Shown here: piece by piece, positions 42,212 through 50,748 of the stretch
How the letters are laid out: each line of letters begins with the position of its first letter
Position numbering within the stretch: position 1 is the stretch's first letter
Assembly (NCBI GenBank): GCA_001552515.1
Contig: BCRI01000039.1
Coordinates: forward strand, 1-54,315
DNA length: 54,315 nt
From: Sphaerimonospora mesophila NBRC 14179 = JCM 3151
Lineage (GTDB): Bacteria > Actinomycetota > Actinomycetes > Streptosporangiales > Streptosporangiaceae
Reading direction: 5' to 3'
Translations under genes and position numbers: made by a program
The notes under the pieces: generated by a model
Databases searched by the model: none
What the model saw: the letters and a program-made list of their open reading frames with translations, nothing else
Told to the model about the DNA's origin: nothing

Positions 42212-43242
42212 CAGAGACCGCCATGGTGACGGTCGATTTCGAGATCGACGAGGAGTTGCCGCCCTCGCAACTGATCTATACGTTCGGCGGGCACGCGCCC
42301 GTCATGTCACTGCGACCGGGCACCCTGCTGACGACCTCGACCCGAGACTGCTTCGCCGGTCTCGTGCGCAGCACCTCGGATCTGCCGTCCATGGTGTGCG
42401 ACCCGAGATTCCTCAACCCGCAGACCGGACCGTTCTACATCGAGGGAGCCGAGCCCGGCGACACGGTCGCGGTGCACTTCGTCAGCATCGAACCCCGCTA
42501 CACGTGGGGGGTCAGCACGACCGTGCCGCTCTTCGGGGCGCTGACCGGCAGCCGTGACACAGCGCTGCTGCACCCCCCGCTCCCCGAACTGACGTGGATC
42601 TACGATCTCGATCGGGAGGACCGCCTGGTGCACTACCAGGCCCTCGACAGTGATCTGCGCGTTCCGCTGCCGTTGGATCCCATGCACGGCACGGTGGGCG
42701 TGGCACCGCCTCTCGGCGAGGTCCGTTCGTCCCTCACCCCCGGTTCATGGGGCGGGAACATGGACACCCCGGAGATGCGGGCGGGCGCCACCTGTTATCT
42801 GGGGGTGAACGTGGAAGGCGCGCTCCTGAGCTTCGGCGACGGCCACGCGCGGCAGGGCGAGGGCGAGACCTGTGGTGTCGCCGTCGAATGCGCGATGGAC
42901 TCGGTGATCATTGTCGACCTCATCAAGGGGTCGGACACGCCGTGGCCGCGGATCGAGACCGACGACTATCTCATGACCACCGGCTCGGCGAAGCCGCTCG
43001 AGGACGCCTTCCGGATCGCCCACACGGAGATGGTCCGCTGGCTGATGGAACTGCTGGAGCTCTCCGAGATGGACGCCTATCAACTGCTCTCCCAGACGGC
43101 GCTCAGTCCTGTGGCCAACGTGTGCGACACGGTCTACACGATGGTCTGCAAGGTGCCGAAGCGGCATCTGAGGGAGCTCTCGACGGCGTACAGCGGCAAA
43201 CACGGGGAGCTGCGGAGCCTGGCGAAGGCGTGGGCGAGCTGA
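42208..43242 (+). CDS. Acetamidase/formamidase
   Basis: Hydrolyses formamide or short amides to ammonia and the acid. The product has 344 residues; GTG 42208 overlaps the permease stop. Family marks are GPFYIEGAEPGDTVAVHFVS, the GGNMDTPEM segment, TCYLGVNVEGALLSFGDGHA (with RQGEGETCG following) and DDYLMTTGSAKPLEDAFRIA. These match the FmdA/AmdA fold. Together with the upstream ABC genes it resembles the fmd amide-utilisation cluster of methylotrophs, giving the cell nitrogen from amides. A terminator hairpin follows 18 bases later. Confidence 0.93.
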   Translation: MTETAMVTVDFEIDEELPPSQLIYTFGGHAPVMSLRPGTLLTTSTRDCFAGLVRSTSDLPSMVCDPRFLNPQTGPFYIEGAEPGDTVAVHFVSIEPRYTWGVSTTVPLFGALTGSRDTALLHPPLPELTWIYDLDREDRLVHYQALDSDLRVPLPLDPMHGTVGVAPPLGEVRSSLTPGSWGGNMDTPEMRAGATCYLGVNVEGALLSFGDGHARQGEGETCGVAVECAMDSVIIVDLIKGSDTPWPRIETDDYLMTTGSAKPLEDAFRIAHTEMVRWLMELLELSEMDAYQLLSQTALSPVANVCDTVYTMVCKVPKRHLRELSTAYSGKHGELRSLAKAWAS

Positions 43243-43260
43243 TCGTCAGGCGGTGATCCT

Positions 43261-43286
43261 GCCCTGGCCGGCGTGCCGGCCAGGGC
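43261..43286 (+). terminator. Terminator after the amide operon
   Basis: GCCCTGGCCGGC (43261-43272) pairs perfectly with GCCGGCCAGGGC (43275-43286) around a 2-base loop, 18 bases beyond the amidase stop. Confidence 0.8.
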
Positions 43287-43369
43287 TTCAGCCGTGCCCC
43301 GGCGGCTCCGGGTGGCCGCGCAGCGGCCGCTCCGCCGAGATCGGCCGGACCTTTCGCAGGTCAGAGCAG

Positions 43370-43443
43370 TCGGGGCGACAGGATTTGAACCTGCGACTTC
43401 TTGCTCCCAAAGCAAGCGCGCTACCAAGCTGCGCCACGCCCCG
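43370..43443 (-). tRNA. tRNA-Pro (anticodon UGG)
   Basis: On the minus strand a full cloverleaf is seen: acceptor CGGGGCG pairing with CGCCCCG, a D-arm with AGCTTGGTAG, an anticodon loop TTTGGGA flanked by CTTGC/GCAAG, and a T-arm GCAGGTTCAAATCCTGT. The anticodon is TGG. Discriminator base A is at 43370; CCA is not encoded. Confidence 0.96.
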
Positions 43444-43533
43444 TCTCGTCGAGTGCGCGAACGCTCCGGGACTCCGGTACGCTTACGCCCTGACGACCGG
43501 ATGAAGTCTAAACCAGATGGACGCCGGGCGCGC

Positions 43534-43604
43534 GCGGACGTAGCTCAATGGTAGAGCCCCAGTCTTCCAAACTGGCTACGCGGGTTCGATTCCCGTCGTC
43601 CGCT
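43534..43604 (+). tRNA. tRNA-Gly (anticodon UCC)
   Basis: Acceptor GCGGACG pairs with CGTCCGC. The D-loop is AGCTCAATGGTAGAG, the anticodon loop CTTCCAA gives TCC, and the T-arm is GCGGGTTCGATTCCCGT. The 71-base length is normal for this tRNA. CCA is not encoded. A terminator follows ten bases later. Confidence 0.96.
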
Positions 43605-43613
43605 CTCAAGGCG

Positions 43614-43650
43614 AAAGGCCAGGTCACCCCGTACGGGGAGCCTGGCCTTT
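43614..43650 (+). terminator. Terminator after tRNA-Gly
   Basis: AAAGGCCAGG (43614-43623) pairs with CCTGGCCTTT (43641-43650), with an inner CCCC-gtac-GGGG stem, forming a long hairpin directly after the tRNA. Confidence 0.85.
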
Positions 43651-43701
43651 CCGATCTCCACCTGGTTTTGATGATCTTTTGTGTCACCTACGTGCCCCAT
43701 C

Positions 43702-43723
43702 AGGTTCGATCTTCGTCGTCGCT
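43702..43723 (+). repeat. Degenerate copy of the tRNA-Gly 3' end (att-like)
   Basis: GGTTCGATCTTCGTCGTCGC and the following TC resemble the tRNA-Gly T-arm/acceptor end (GGTTCGATTCCCGTCGTCCG then CTC) with two small deletions and a few mismatches. It lies 100 bases past the tRNA, at the edge of a three-gene accessory block. Duplicated tRNA 3' ends are typical integration scars; this one is imperfect and may be coincidence. Confidence 0.4.
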
Positions 43724-44226
43724 CAATCCCAGTGGTTGAACAGCAGTTCGCCGAGGGTCTGGGGCTTCCAGTAAGCGATCTGGCGGCGTTCCGCCCTGTC
43801 GAGGCCGGACATATCGATCAAGCTGATAGGCATGTTCAGCTCGGTCGAGGTCAGAACCTGGAAAGCGTCCAGGGAGCGTAACGCTTCTTCAAGGCAGACA
43901 CGGCCATCGCCGAAAATCACGCCGTAGCCGTCGCCGAAGATCACACGGTCAGCCGAAACCTGGGCGATCGCAAGGACCGGTAGGTGCATGTGACCGAGCA
44001 CTGCGGCGATGGACGCGCCGCGCCGGATCACTGCTGTGCGGAAGTCGGGCGTGACCTCCGGCCGCCTGATCTCCAGAACCCTGCCGTGCACAAGCCGGGC
44101 AGCCTCGTAGCACACCGAGGCGAAAACCTGCGCATCTGTCAAGGGCAGCGGCTCGGATCTGAGATCTCGGAATCCCGTCGCACCTCGCGGCAAGCGACTC
44201 GGATCGAGACCTCGCTCGGTCGCCAT
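43723..44226 (-). CDS. Hypothetical protein (167 aa)
   Basis: I do not recognise a family. ATG 44226 has GGGAG five bases upstream. The protein looks soluble and alpha/beta, with HGRVLEIRRPEVTPDFRTAV, then a hydrophobic core with a duplicated VIFGDG motif (VIFGDGYGVIFGDGR, about residues 103-117). It ends YWKPQTLGELLFNHWD. It starts 24 bases after the HATPase gene stop on the same strand, so the two form a small operon divergent from an XRE regulator. Paired XRE/HATPase/small-protein blocks are frequent in filamentous actinomycetes and usually concern development or antibiotic control. Confidence 0.7.
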   Translation of the reverse strand: MATERGLDPSRLPRGATGFRDLRSEPLPLTDAQVFASVCYEAARLVHGRVLEIRRPEVTPDFRTAVIRRGASIAAVLGHMHLPVLAIAQVSADRVIFGDGYGVIFGDGRVCLEEALRSLDAFQVLTSTELNMPISLIDMSGLDRAERRQIAYWKPQTLGELLFNHWD

Positions 44227-44250
44227 CGACGCTCCCAGGGGGCGTCAGGT

Positions 44251-44730
44251 TCAGGCGGAGCCGCGCAGGAGAGCCCACACGGCCTTGCCGCCGTGGTCGA
44301 GGGGGTCCCATCCCCAGGCCTGGCTGTAGGTCTCGACGATGTAGAGGCCTCGGCCGTGTTCGGAGACGAAGTCGGGTTCCTTCGGCGCAGGGACGCGGTC
44401 GCTGGGGTCGGAGACGGCCAGCAGAACGTGCGGCGCGACGTGGAGCAGCACCAGCGTGATCGGGTGATCACTCCATTCGCCGACCGGATACCGAGCGTAG
44501 CGCACGGCGTTCGTCACGAGTTCGGAGACGACGAGCGACGCGTCCTCGCTCAGCTCGGGCAGGCCCCATTGTCGCAGGGTGGTCCGGGTGACCTCGCGTG
44601 CTCGACCGACGGAGTCGGCCTGGGGTCGCAGCGGACACGTCCTGGTATCGGACTCGCTGGCCGTACGAAGGAACCAGCCGAATCCCGTCTCATGGATCAT
44701 GGAACCGGCGGACCCGGGCTTCTCCGACAT
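44251..44730 (-). CDS. Anti-sigma-type ATP-binding protein (HATPase fold)
   Basis: RsbW/SpoIIAB-like serine kinase domain of 159 residues; ATG 44730 has GGGAGG nine bases upstream. The frame could be read back to 44985, but that crosses the operator region. Core motifs are the N-box LVVSELVTNAVRYARYP, the G1-type box LLAVSDPSDRVP, and HGRGLYIVETYSQAWGWDP (G2). Such proteins bind and inactivate sigma factors or phosphorylate an antagonist. It is co-transcribed with the 167-residue protein and divergent from the XRE regulator. Confidence 0.88.
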   Translation of the reverse strand: MSEKPGSAGSMIHETGFGWFLRTASESDTRTCPLRPQADSVGRAREVTRTTLRQWGLPELSEDASLVVSELVTNAVRYARYPVGEWSDHPITLVLLHVAPHVLLAVSDPSDRVPAPKEPDFVSEHGRGLYIVETYSQAWGWDPLDHGGKAVWALLRGSA

Positions 44731-44836
44731 GCCGCCCGTACCTCCCGCTGGCCCGTCTCCATGGCTTGGCGCATATGTGACCCAATATGCACCCAGCCAT
44801 GATGGAACAGGCACCATCCCCCATGCAAGCCCCAAA

Positions 44837-44867
44837 TGCACGTGCACCTGGCGTGTGCAAATGCACA
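44837..44867. promoter_or_regulatory. Paired palindromes between XRE and HATPase genes
   Basis: TGCACGTGCA (44837-44846) and TGTGCA-aa-TGCACA (44854-44867) lie 17 bases apart centre to centre, in the 296-base divergent region. Both contain the TGCAC half-site, so the XRE regulator may bind here to control both sides. A further ATATGCAC lies near 44785. Confidence 0.5.
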
Positions 44868-45026
44868 GATTGAACTTTCGGGGCGTGTCGCAGGGTGACG
44901 GGGATGAGACCTTGTCAATTGGGCCGGAACTGGTGACACTGTGTGGGCTGGGGGTGGTGTCGTGCGAGCCTTCCCTTGGCGGCACGAGTGGTACGCAGAG
45001 GGCCGGGCTGAGAGGGAGGCGTCGTG

Positions 45027-45890
45027 ATGCAGATCCAACCCGGATCGGGCCCGACGGCTCTCCGCATCCTCCTGGGGGCGCAGCTCCGCAGGCTCAGGGA
45101 GGACAAGGGCGTCTCCCGCGACGAGGCCGGGCAGTACATCCGCGGCTCGGAGTCCAAGATCAGTCGGATGGAGTTGGGCCGGGTCAGCTTCAAGGAGCGC
45201 GACGTCGCCGACCTCCTCACCCTCTACGGGGTGGAGGGTGAGGAGACGCGGGCGGCCGTGATGGGCCTGGTCGAGCAGGCCAACGAGCCCGGCTGGTGGC
45301 ACCGGTTCAACGACGTGCTCCCGGGCTGGTTCCAGACCTATGTCGGGTTGGAGGAGGCCGCCTCCCGCATCCGCACCTACGAGGTTCAGTTCGTCCCCGG
45401 CCTGCTGCAGACCAAGGAGTACGCGCGTGCCGTCATCACGGCCGGCGCGGTCGGCGCGGCCCCCGAGGAGATCGCCAGGCGGGTCGACCTGCGCCTTGAG
45501 CGTCAGCGCATCCTGGACGGCGGCGACGGCCCGTTGTTCTGGGCGGTGATCGACGAGGCGGCGCTGCGGCGGCCGATCGGCGGCGTGGACGTGATGCGCG
45601 GCCAGATCCAGCACCTCATCGACCTGATGAATCAGCCGAACGTGACGATCCAGGTCATTCCGTTCAGTCACGGAGGGCACGCCGCGGAAGGCGGAGCCTT
45701 CAGCATTCTGCGGTTCGCCGACCCGGAGCTTCCCGACATCGTTTACGTTGAGCAACTCGCCAGCGCCCTCTACCTGGACAAACGCGAGGAGATCGATCGC
45801 TATACCGAGGTCATGGAGCGATTGTGCGCCGTGAGCACGACCCCGGCGGAGACCGTGGATCTGCTCCGGCGGATCGTCTCCGACCTATGA
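45027..45890 (+). CDS. XRE-family regulator with DUF5753-type C-terminal domain
   Basis: Product of 287 residues. ATG 45027 is chosen because GGGAGG is seven bases upstream; GTG 45024 adds one residue. The N-terminal HTH is LGAQLRRLREDKGVSRDEAG and YIRGSESKISRMELGR. The C-terminal domain carries the typical DUF5753 blocks YEVQFVPGLLQTKEYARAVI, FWAVIDEAALRRPIGGVDVM and NQPNVTIQVIPFSHGGHAAE. Members act with small DUF397 partners or HATPases in actinomycete development. The divergent HATPase/unknown operon is its likely target. Confidence 0.92.
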   Translation: MQIQPGSGPTALRILLGAQLRRLREDKGVSRDEAGQYIRGSESKISRMELGRVSFKERDVADLLTLYGVEGEETRAAVMGLVEQANEPGWWHRFNDVLPGWFQTYVGLEEAASRIRTYEVQFVPGLLQTKEYARAVITAGAVGAAPEEIARRVDLRLERQRILDGGDGPLFWAVIDEAALRRPIGGVDVMRGQIQHLIDLMNQPNVTIQVIPFSHGGHAAEGGAFSILRFADPELPDIVYVEQLASALYLDKREEIDRYTEVMERLCAVSTTPAETVDLLRRIVSDL

Positions 45891-46102
45891 CAGCCCCGTG
45901 GCTGTCGCTGCCAGGCACCGGTCTGTTCTAGACTGCCCTTGGCGCTGGACACCCGCCACAGTCGAGCATGCCTAAGCGGTTACGCCCTGGCGGGCGGTAG
46001 TCTCTGTGCCTCTCACGTGGGCGCGGCGCGCGTTTGCTGTGCCGCGGTTGTCGTGCACTAAGCGCCCGCGATCACCAGATGCTGGATCAAGGAGACCACC
46101 CC

Positions 46103-47491
46103 GTGAAGACCGCTGTCGAGGAGCTCAGCCCTACCCGGGTCAAGCTCACCGTCGAGGTGCCGTTCAAGGAGCTCGAGTCGAGCCTGCAGGCCGCGTACAA
46201 GAAGGTCGCGCAGCAGGTGCGTGTGCCCGGGTTCCGTCCCGGCAAGGTGCCGGCCCGGATCATCGAGCAGCGCTTCGGCCGCGCGGTGGTTCTCGAGGAG
46301 ACCCTGAACGACGCCCTGCCCAAGCTGTACGGCCAGGCCGTGGACGAGACCGACGTCTTCCCGGTCAGCCAGCCGGAGATCGAGGTCACCAAGCTCGAGG
46401 ACGGAGAGCAGGTCGAGTTCACCGCCGAGGTGGACATCCGCCCGGCCTTCGACGTGCCCGACTTCGCCGGCCTCGAGGTCGTCGTCGGCGCGGCCGAGGT
46501 GACCGACGAGGACATCGACGCCCAGCTCACCGGGCTGCGCCAGCGCTTCGCCACGCTGACCGGGGTCGAGCGTCCGGCCGCCACCGGCGACTACGTCGTG
46601 ATGGACCTGCGGGCGGAGATCGACGGCAAGAACCTCGACGAGCAGCAGGCCGCCGACGTCTCCTACGAGGTCGGCGCCGGCTCGGTGCTCCAGGGGCTGG
46701 ACGACGCGCTCCAGGGCATGTCCGCCGGCGACGAGAAGACCTTCCGCACCACGCTCGTCGGCGGCGAGAACGCCGGCGAGGAGGCCGATGTGATCATCAC
46801 GGTCAAGTCGGTCAAGGAGAAGGTGCTGCCCGAGCTGGACGACGACTTCGCCCAGCTCGCCAGCGAGTTCGACACGCTCGACGAGCTGAAGGACGGCCTG
46901 CGTGGCCAGATCCGCCGCAACAAGCTGATCGAGCAGGTCATGGAGAGCCGCGAGAAGGCCCTCGACGCGCTGCTCGAGAAGATCGACATTCCGCTGCCGG
47001 AGAGCGCGCTCACCGCGGAGGTCGACGCTCGCAAGCACAACCTCGATCACGAGATCGCGGAGAGCGGCCTCAGCCGCGAGGCATACTTCCGCCTCTACCA
47101 GACGACCGAGGAGGAGCGCTTCGCCGAGTACGAGCGGAACGCGGCCAAGGCGCTGAAGGCGGGCTTCGTCCTCGACAAGATCGTGAAGGCCGAGGACCTC
47201 GGGGTCAGCGAGCAGGAGCTCACCGACTTCGTGGTGCGCCGCGCCATGCAGCTCGGCGTCGCCCCGAACACGCTGGCCCAGCACCTCGCCGACAACAACC
47301 AGCTCCCGCTCGCGATGATGGAGATCGTCCGGGAGAAGGCCAAGACCATCGTGGGTGACGCCGCCAGCGTGAAGGACGAGGCGGGCAACGTCGTCGACCT
47401 CAAGGCCATCTACGCCGAGCTCAACCCCGAGCAGGAGCAGGTCGGGGCGGAGCAGGCCGGGGACGAGCCGGAGCAGCCCGCGGAAAGCTGA
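46103..47491 (+). CDS. tig: Trigger factor
   Basis: Ribosome-bound chaperone and peptidyl-prolyl isomerase acting on nascent chains. The product has 462 residues; GTG 46103 has AAGGAG eight bases upstream. The ribosome-binding signature GFRPGKVPARI is at about residues 43-53. The FKBP-like domain spans roughly 150-240 (GDYVVMDLRAEIDGKNLDEQ, EVGAGSVLQGLDDAL). The long helical C-terminus ends in an acidic Glu-rich tail. Followed by a strong terminator; clpP1 starts a new unit. Confidence 0.97.
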   Translation: MKTAVEELSPTRVKLTVEVPFKELESSLQAAYKKVAQQVRVPGFRPGKVPARIIEQRFGRAVVLEETLNDALPKLYGQAVDETDVFPVSQPEIEVTKLEDGEQVEFTAEVDIRPAFDVPDFAGLEVVVGAAEVTDEDIDAQLTGLRQRFATLTGVERPAATGDYVVMDLRAEIDGKNLDEQQAADVSYEVGAGSVLQGLDDALQGMSAGDEKTFRTTLVGGENAGEEADVIITVKSVKEKVLPELDDDFAQLASEFDTLDELKDGLRGQIRRNKLIEQVMESREKALDALLEKIDIPLPESALTAEVDARKHNLDHEIAESGLSREAYFRLYQTTEEERFAEYERNAAKALKAGFVLDKIVKAEDLGVSEQELTDFVVRRAMQLGVAPNTLAQHLADNNQLPLAMMEIVREKAKTIVGDAASVKDEAGNVVDLKAIYAELNPEQEQVGAEQAGDEPEQPAES

Positions 47492-47561
47492 GTTTCCGGC
47501 TCTCGCCGAAATTTCGGTGGTCGTGCTCCGGTAAACGCCGGCCGACCAGGTTGATCGGGTT

Positions 47562-47596
47562 AACCCCCGACGCGCTTCGGTGCGTCGGGGGTTTTC
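47562..47596 (+). terminator. Rho-independent terminator after tig
   Basis: AACCCCCGACGC (47562-47573) pairs with GCGTCGGGGGTT (47582-47593) around GCTTCGGT, followed by TTCT. The tetraloop-like UUCG and terminal U-tract make it a convincing intrinsic terminator. Confidence 0.92.
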
Positions 47597-47758
47597 TCGG
47601 CTATTTCAGGGTAAATTCCAGTAAATTTCTTGCCGTACGCCGCCCGGCCATCCGGTCAGACAGGCATGACCTGGGCATTCGTACGACATCCTGCGGATGC
47701 GCGGCGACGGGAAAGACCGCCGCGAACACCCGCCCGTTCCGACGAGACGGGGAACCTG

Positions 47759-47769
47759 CGCCGACAGCG
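47759..47769 (-). promoter_or_regulatory. Candidate ClgR box upstream of clpP1
   Basis: On the minus strand the bases read CGCTGTCGGCG inside GTTCGCTGTCGGCGCAG, matching the CGC-N5-GCG core described for ClgR, the actinobacterial activator of clp genes. It lies about 90 bases upstream of the clpP1 GTG. The remaining gap bases (47597-47860) show no gene. Confidence 0.4.
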
Positions 47770-47860
47770 AACAGCACGGTGAGGAGGCATGACCTGTCGG
47801 CGGCGCGCGTTAAGGTCACAAGCAAAGCCAACCGATTACGACGCATTGGAAGGTGACGCT

Positions 47861-48505
47861 GTGACCAGCCCGCCGACCTTCTTCCCGTCTACAGGCTCCG
47901 GTTTCGAGGCCCGGGGCCGTGAGGAGGGCCCGACCCGCCTCGAAGACCAGCTCTACCAGCGGTTGCTGCGGGAGCGAATCGTGGTGCTCGGGACCCAGGT
48001 GAACGACGAGGTGGCCAACCGGCTCTGCGCCGAGCTCCTGCTCCTGGCCGCGGACGACCCGGACCGCGACATCTGGATGTACATCAACTCCCCGGGCGGC
48101 TCGGTGACGGCCGGCATGGCGATTTACGACATGATGGAGTATGTGCCGAACGACGTCTGCACGGTCGCGATGGGACTGGCCGCCTCGATGGGGCAGTTCC
48201 TGCTCTGCGCCGGCGCGCGCGGGAAGCGGTACGCGCTGCCGCACGCGCGCATCATGATGCACCAGCCGTCGGGCGGCATCGGCGGTACCGCGGCGGACGT
48301 CGCGATCCAGGCCGAGCAGATGCTGTATGTGAAGAAGACGCTCGCCGAGCGCATCGCCTTCCACACCGGGCAGTCGCTCGACCAGATCGAGCGTGACTCC
48401 GACCGCGACCGCTGGTTCACGGCCGAGGAGGCCAGGGACTACGGCTTCATCGACCATGTCGTGCGCAGCGCACGCCAGGTGCCCTCCGAGGGCGCCGTCT
48501 CATGA
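47861..48505 (+). CDS. clpP1: ATP-dependent Clp protease proteolytic subunit 1
   Basis: Serine peptidase subunit of the ClpP1P2 barrel that degrades unfolded proteins delivered by ClpX or ClpC. GTG 47861 has GGAAGG seven bases upstream and gives 214 residues including an N-terminal propeptide-like stretch. Catalytic residues are Ser109 ([12 protein letters not shown]) and His134 ([13 protein letters not shown]); the Asp lies in the [12 protein letters not shown] segment. The order clpP1-clpP2 with ATGA overlap is the actinomycete arrangement. Confidence 0.95.
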   Translation: MTSPPTFFPSTGSGFEARGREEGPTRLEDQLYQRLLRERIVVLGTQVNDEVANRLCAELLLLAADDPDRDIWMYINSPGGSVTAGMAIYDMMEYVPNDVCTVAMGLAASMGQFLLCAGARGKRYALPHARIMMHQPSGGIGGTAADVAIQAEQMLYVKKTLAERIAFHTGQSLDQIERDSDRDRWFTAEEARDYGFIDHVVRSARQVPSEGAVS

Positions 48506-49167
48506 CTGGAGCTTTCCAAGTGAGCGAGCTGATCCGGCCGGGAGACATCAACGGCCGCTACGTACTTCCCTCCTTCGTCGAACGCACGTCGTACGGCGTG
48601 AAGGAGATGAACCCGTACAACAAGCTGTTCGAGGACCGCATCATCTTCCTCGGCGTCCAGATCGACGACGCCTCGGCGAACGACGTGATGGCGCAGCTGC
48701 TGACGCTGGAGTCGCTGGACCCGGACCGCGACATCAGCATGTACATCAACTCCCCGGGCGGGTCGTTCACGGCCATGACCGCGATCTACGACACGATGCA
48801 GTTCGTCCGCCCGGAGATCCAGACGGTCTGCCTGGGCCAGGCGGCGTCGGCCGCGGCCGTCCTGCTGGCCGGCGGCACTCCGGGCAAGCGCTTCGCGCTG
48901 CCGAACGCCCGTGTCCTGATCCACCAGCCCTATACCGAGGGCGGGGGCCAGGGGAGTGACATCGAGATCCAGGCCCGTGAGATCCTGCGGATGAGGTCGC
49001 TGCTCGAGGAGATCATCGCGCGGCACTCGGGCAAGGCGCCCGACGACGTCCGCAAGGACATCGAGCGCGACAAGATCCTCAGCGCGGAGGAGGCGAAGGC
49101 GTACGGGCTGGTGGACGACATCATCCCGTCCCGGAAGAAGCGCGCGGCGGCGATCGCTGCTTCCTGA
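48502..49167 (+). CDS. clpP2: ATP-dependent Clp protease proteolytic subunit 2
   Basis: Second ClpP subunit, 221 residues; ATG 48502 overlaps the clpP1 stop. Catalytic residues are Ser116 ([14 protein letters not shown]) and His141 ([13 protein letters not shown]). The segment [20 protein letters not shown] is typical of ClpP2, which docks the ClpX/ClpC ATPases. A possible shorter start ([12 protein letters not shown]) would remove the propeptide-like region. A hairpin terminator follows. Confidence 0.95.
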   Translation: MTGAFQVSELIRPGDINGRYVLPSFVERTSYGVKEMNPYNKLFEDRIIFLGVQIDDASANDVMAQLLTLESLDPDRDISMYINSPGGSFTAMTAIYDTMQFVRPEIQTVCLGQAASAAAVLLAGGTPGKRFALPNARVLIHQPYTEGGGQGSDIEIQAREILRMRSLLEEIIARHSGKAPDDVRKDIERDKILSAEEAKAYGLVDDIIPSRKKRAAAIAAS

Positions 49168-49173
49168 GGAGTT

Positions 49174-49212
49174 GCCGCACCGGAACGGGTCCCAATTGGG
49201 TACGTTCCGGTG
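49174..49212 (+). terminator. Hairpin between clpP2 and clpX
   Basis: CGCACCGGAACG (49174-49185) pairs with CGTTCCGGTGCG (49201-49212), with an inner CCC-aatt-GGG. It would end the clpP1P2 transcript and leave clpX with its own promoter. Confidence 0.75.
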
Positions 49213-49359
49213 CGACTCGCCGCCAGGGGGCTCACTGAGGGCCCAGAAGACGGTAACGTCGAAACCTGAGCGGGATGACGTTTTCGCACCGGAGCCAGAC
49301 CGGGTGCGGACGGAAGCGACCGCGGCGGCAGGGCGGTCCCACGCAAAGGAGTATCTGGG

Positions 49360-50643
49360 GTGGCACGCATCGGCGACGGGGGAGACCTGCTCAAATGCTC
49401 GTTCTGCGGCAAGAGCCAGAAGCAGGTCAAGAAGCTCATCGCCGGACCAGGCGTCTACATCTGCGATGAGTGCATCGATCTCTGCAACGAGATCATCGAG
49501 GAGGAGCTCTCCGAGTCCTCCGAGCTCAAGTGGGACAATCTTCCCAAGCCGCGCGAGATCTTCGAGTTCCTCGATGCGTACGTCATCGGCCAGGACAAGG
49601 CGAAGAAGGCCCTGTCCGTGGCGGTGTACAACCACTACAAGCGCGTCCAGTCCGGCGAGCGCTCTCGTGACGACGGCCTGGAACTGGCGAAGTCCAACAT
49701 CCTGCTGCTCGGCCCGACCGGCTCCGGCAAGACCCTGCTGGCGCAGACCCTCGCCAGGATGCTCAACGTGCCGTTCGCCATCGCCGACGCCACCGCGCTG
49801 ACCGAGGCGGGGTACGTCGGGGAGGACGTGGAGAACATCCTCCTCAAGCTGATCCAGGCCGCCGACTACGACGTCAAGAAGGCCGAGACCGGCATCATCT
49901 ACATCGACGAGGTCGACAAGATCGCCCGCAAGAGCGAGAACCCGTCGATCACCCGGGACGTCTCCGGCGAGGGCGTCCAGCAGGCTCTGCTGAAGATCCT
50001 GGAGGGGACGACCGCGAGCGTGCCGCCGCAGGGCGGCCGCAAGCACCCGCACCAGGAGTTCATCCAGATCGACACCACGAACGTGCTGTTCATCTGCGGC
50101 GGGGCCTTCGCCGGTCTGGAAAAGATCATCGAATCGCGGATCGGCAAGAAGGGCATCGGCTTCAACGCGATCATCCGGTCCAAGGAGGAGATCGACGCCG
50201 CGGACATCTTCTCCGAGGTGATGCCGGAAGACCTGCTGAAGTTCGGCATGATCCCCGAGTTCGTCGGCCGGCTTCCGGTGATCACATCGGTGCACAACCT
50301 GGACAGGGAAGCGTTGATCCAGATCCTCACCGAGCCGCGCAACGCGCTGGTGAAGCAGTACCACCGCCTGTTCGAGCTGGACAACGTCGAGCTGGAGTTC
50401 ACCGACGACGCCCTGGAGGCGATCGCGGACCAGGCCATCCTGCGCGGCACCGGGGCACGCGGACTGCGGGCGATCCTGGAGGAGGTCCTCCTCTCGGTGA
50501 TGTACGAGGTGCCCTCCCGACAGGACGTGGCCCGGGTCGTCATCACCCGCGAGGCCGTACTGGAGCATGTGAACCCGACCCTCGTGCCGCGCGACCAGCT
50601 CCAGGCCAAGCAGCAGCGCACCCCGAGAGAGAAGTCCGCATAG
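49360..50643 (+). CDS. clpX: ATP-dependent unfoldase ClpX
   Basis: AAA+ unfoldase that feeds substrates to ClpP. The product has 427 residues; GTG 49360 has AAGGAG eight bases upstream. The N-terminal zinc-binding domain uses Cys13, Cys16, Cys35 and Cys38. Walker A is GPTGSGKT (118-125), Walker B is [12 protein letters not shown], and the pore and sensor region includes GYVGEDVEN and [13 protein letters not shown]. The ClpP-docking loop of the IGF type appears in [10 protein letters not shown] terminator follows the stop. Confidence 0.97.
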   Translation: MARIGDGGDLLKCSFCGKSQKQVKKLIAGPGVYICDECIDLCNEIIEEELSESSELKWDNLPKPREIFEFLDAYVIGQDKAKKALSVAVYNHYKRVQSGERSRDDGLELAKSNILLLGPTGSGKTLLAQTLARMLNVPFAIADATALTEAGYVGEDVENILLKLIQAADYDVKKAETGIIYIDEVDKIARKSENPSITRDVSGEGVQQALLKILEGTTASVPPQGGRKHPHQEFIQIDTTNVLFICGGAFAGLEKIIESRIGKKGIGFNAIIRSKEEIDAADIFSEVMPEDLLKFGMIPEFVGRLPVITSVHNLDREALIQILTEPRNALVKQYHRLFELDNVELEFTDDALEAIADQAILRGTGARGLRAILEEVLLSVMYEVPSRQDVARVVITREAVLEHVNPTLVPRDQLQAKQQRTPREKSA

Positions 50644-50649
50644 CGATCA

Positions 50650-50671
50650 GGCCGGCCGGAAGCGGCCGGCC
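50650..50671 (+). terminator. Terminator hairpin after clpX
   Basis: GGCCGGCCG (50650-50658) pairs with CGGCCGGCC (50663-50671) around a 4-base loop, seven bases after the clpX stop. Confidence 0.75.
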
Positions 50672-50733
50672 CTAAGAGACGTGTACGGCGACGCGCTGCC
50701 GACGAGACGGTACAGAGGGCGGCCGGACATCCC

Positions 50734-50748
50734 TAGAATTGGGCATCA
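50734..50748 (+). promoter_or_regulatory. valS -10 element, probable leaderless start
   Basis: TAGAAT at 50734-50739 ends eight bases before the valS ATG, so transcription would begin at or next to the start codon. No Shine-Dalgarno precedes the ATG. The -35 is poor (TACAGA). Confidence 0.5.

Noticed and set aside
50644-50747. T-box riboswitch before valS
   Set aside because: The gap is only 104 bases, holds a clpX terminator and a -10 next to the ATG, and shows no T-box sequence.
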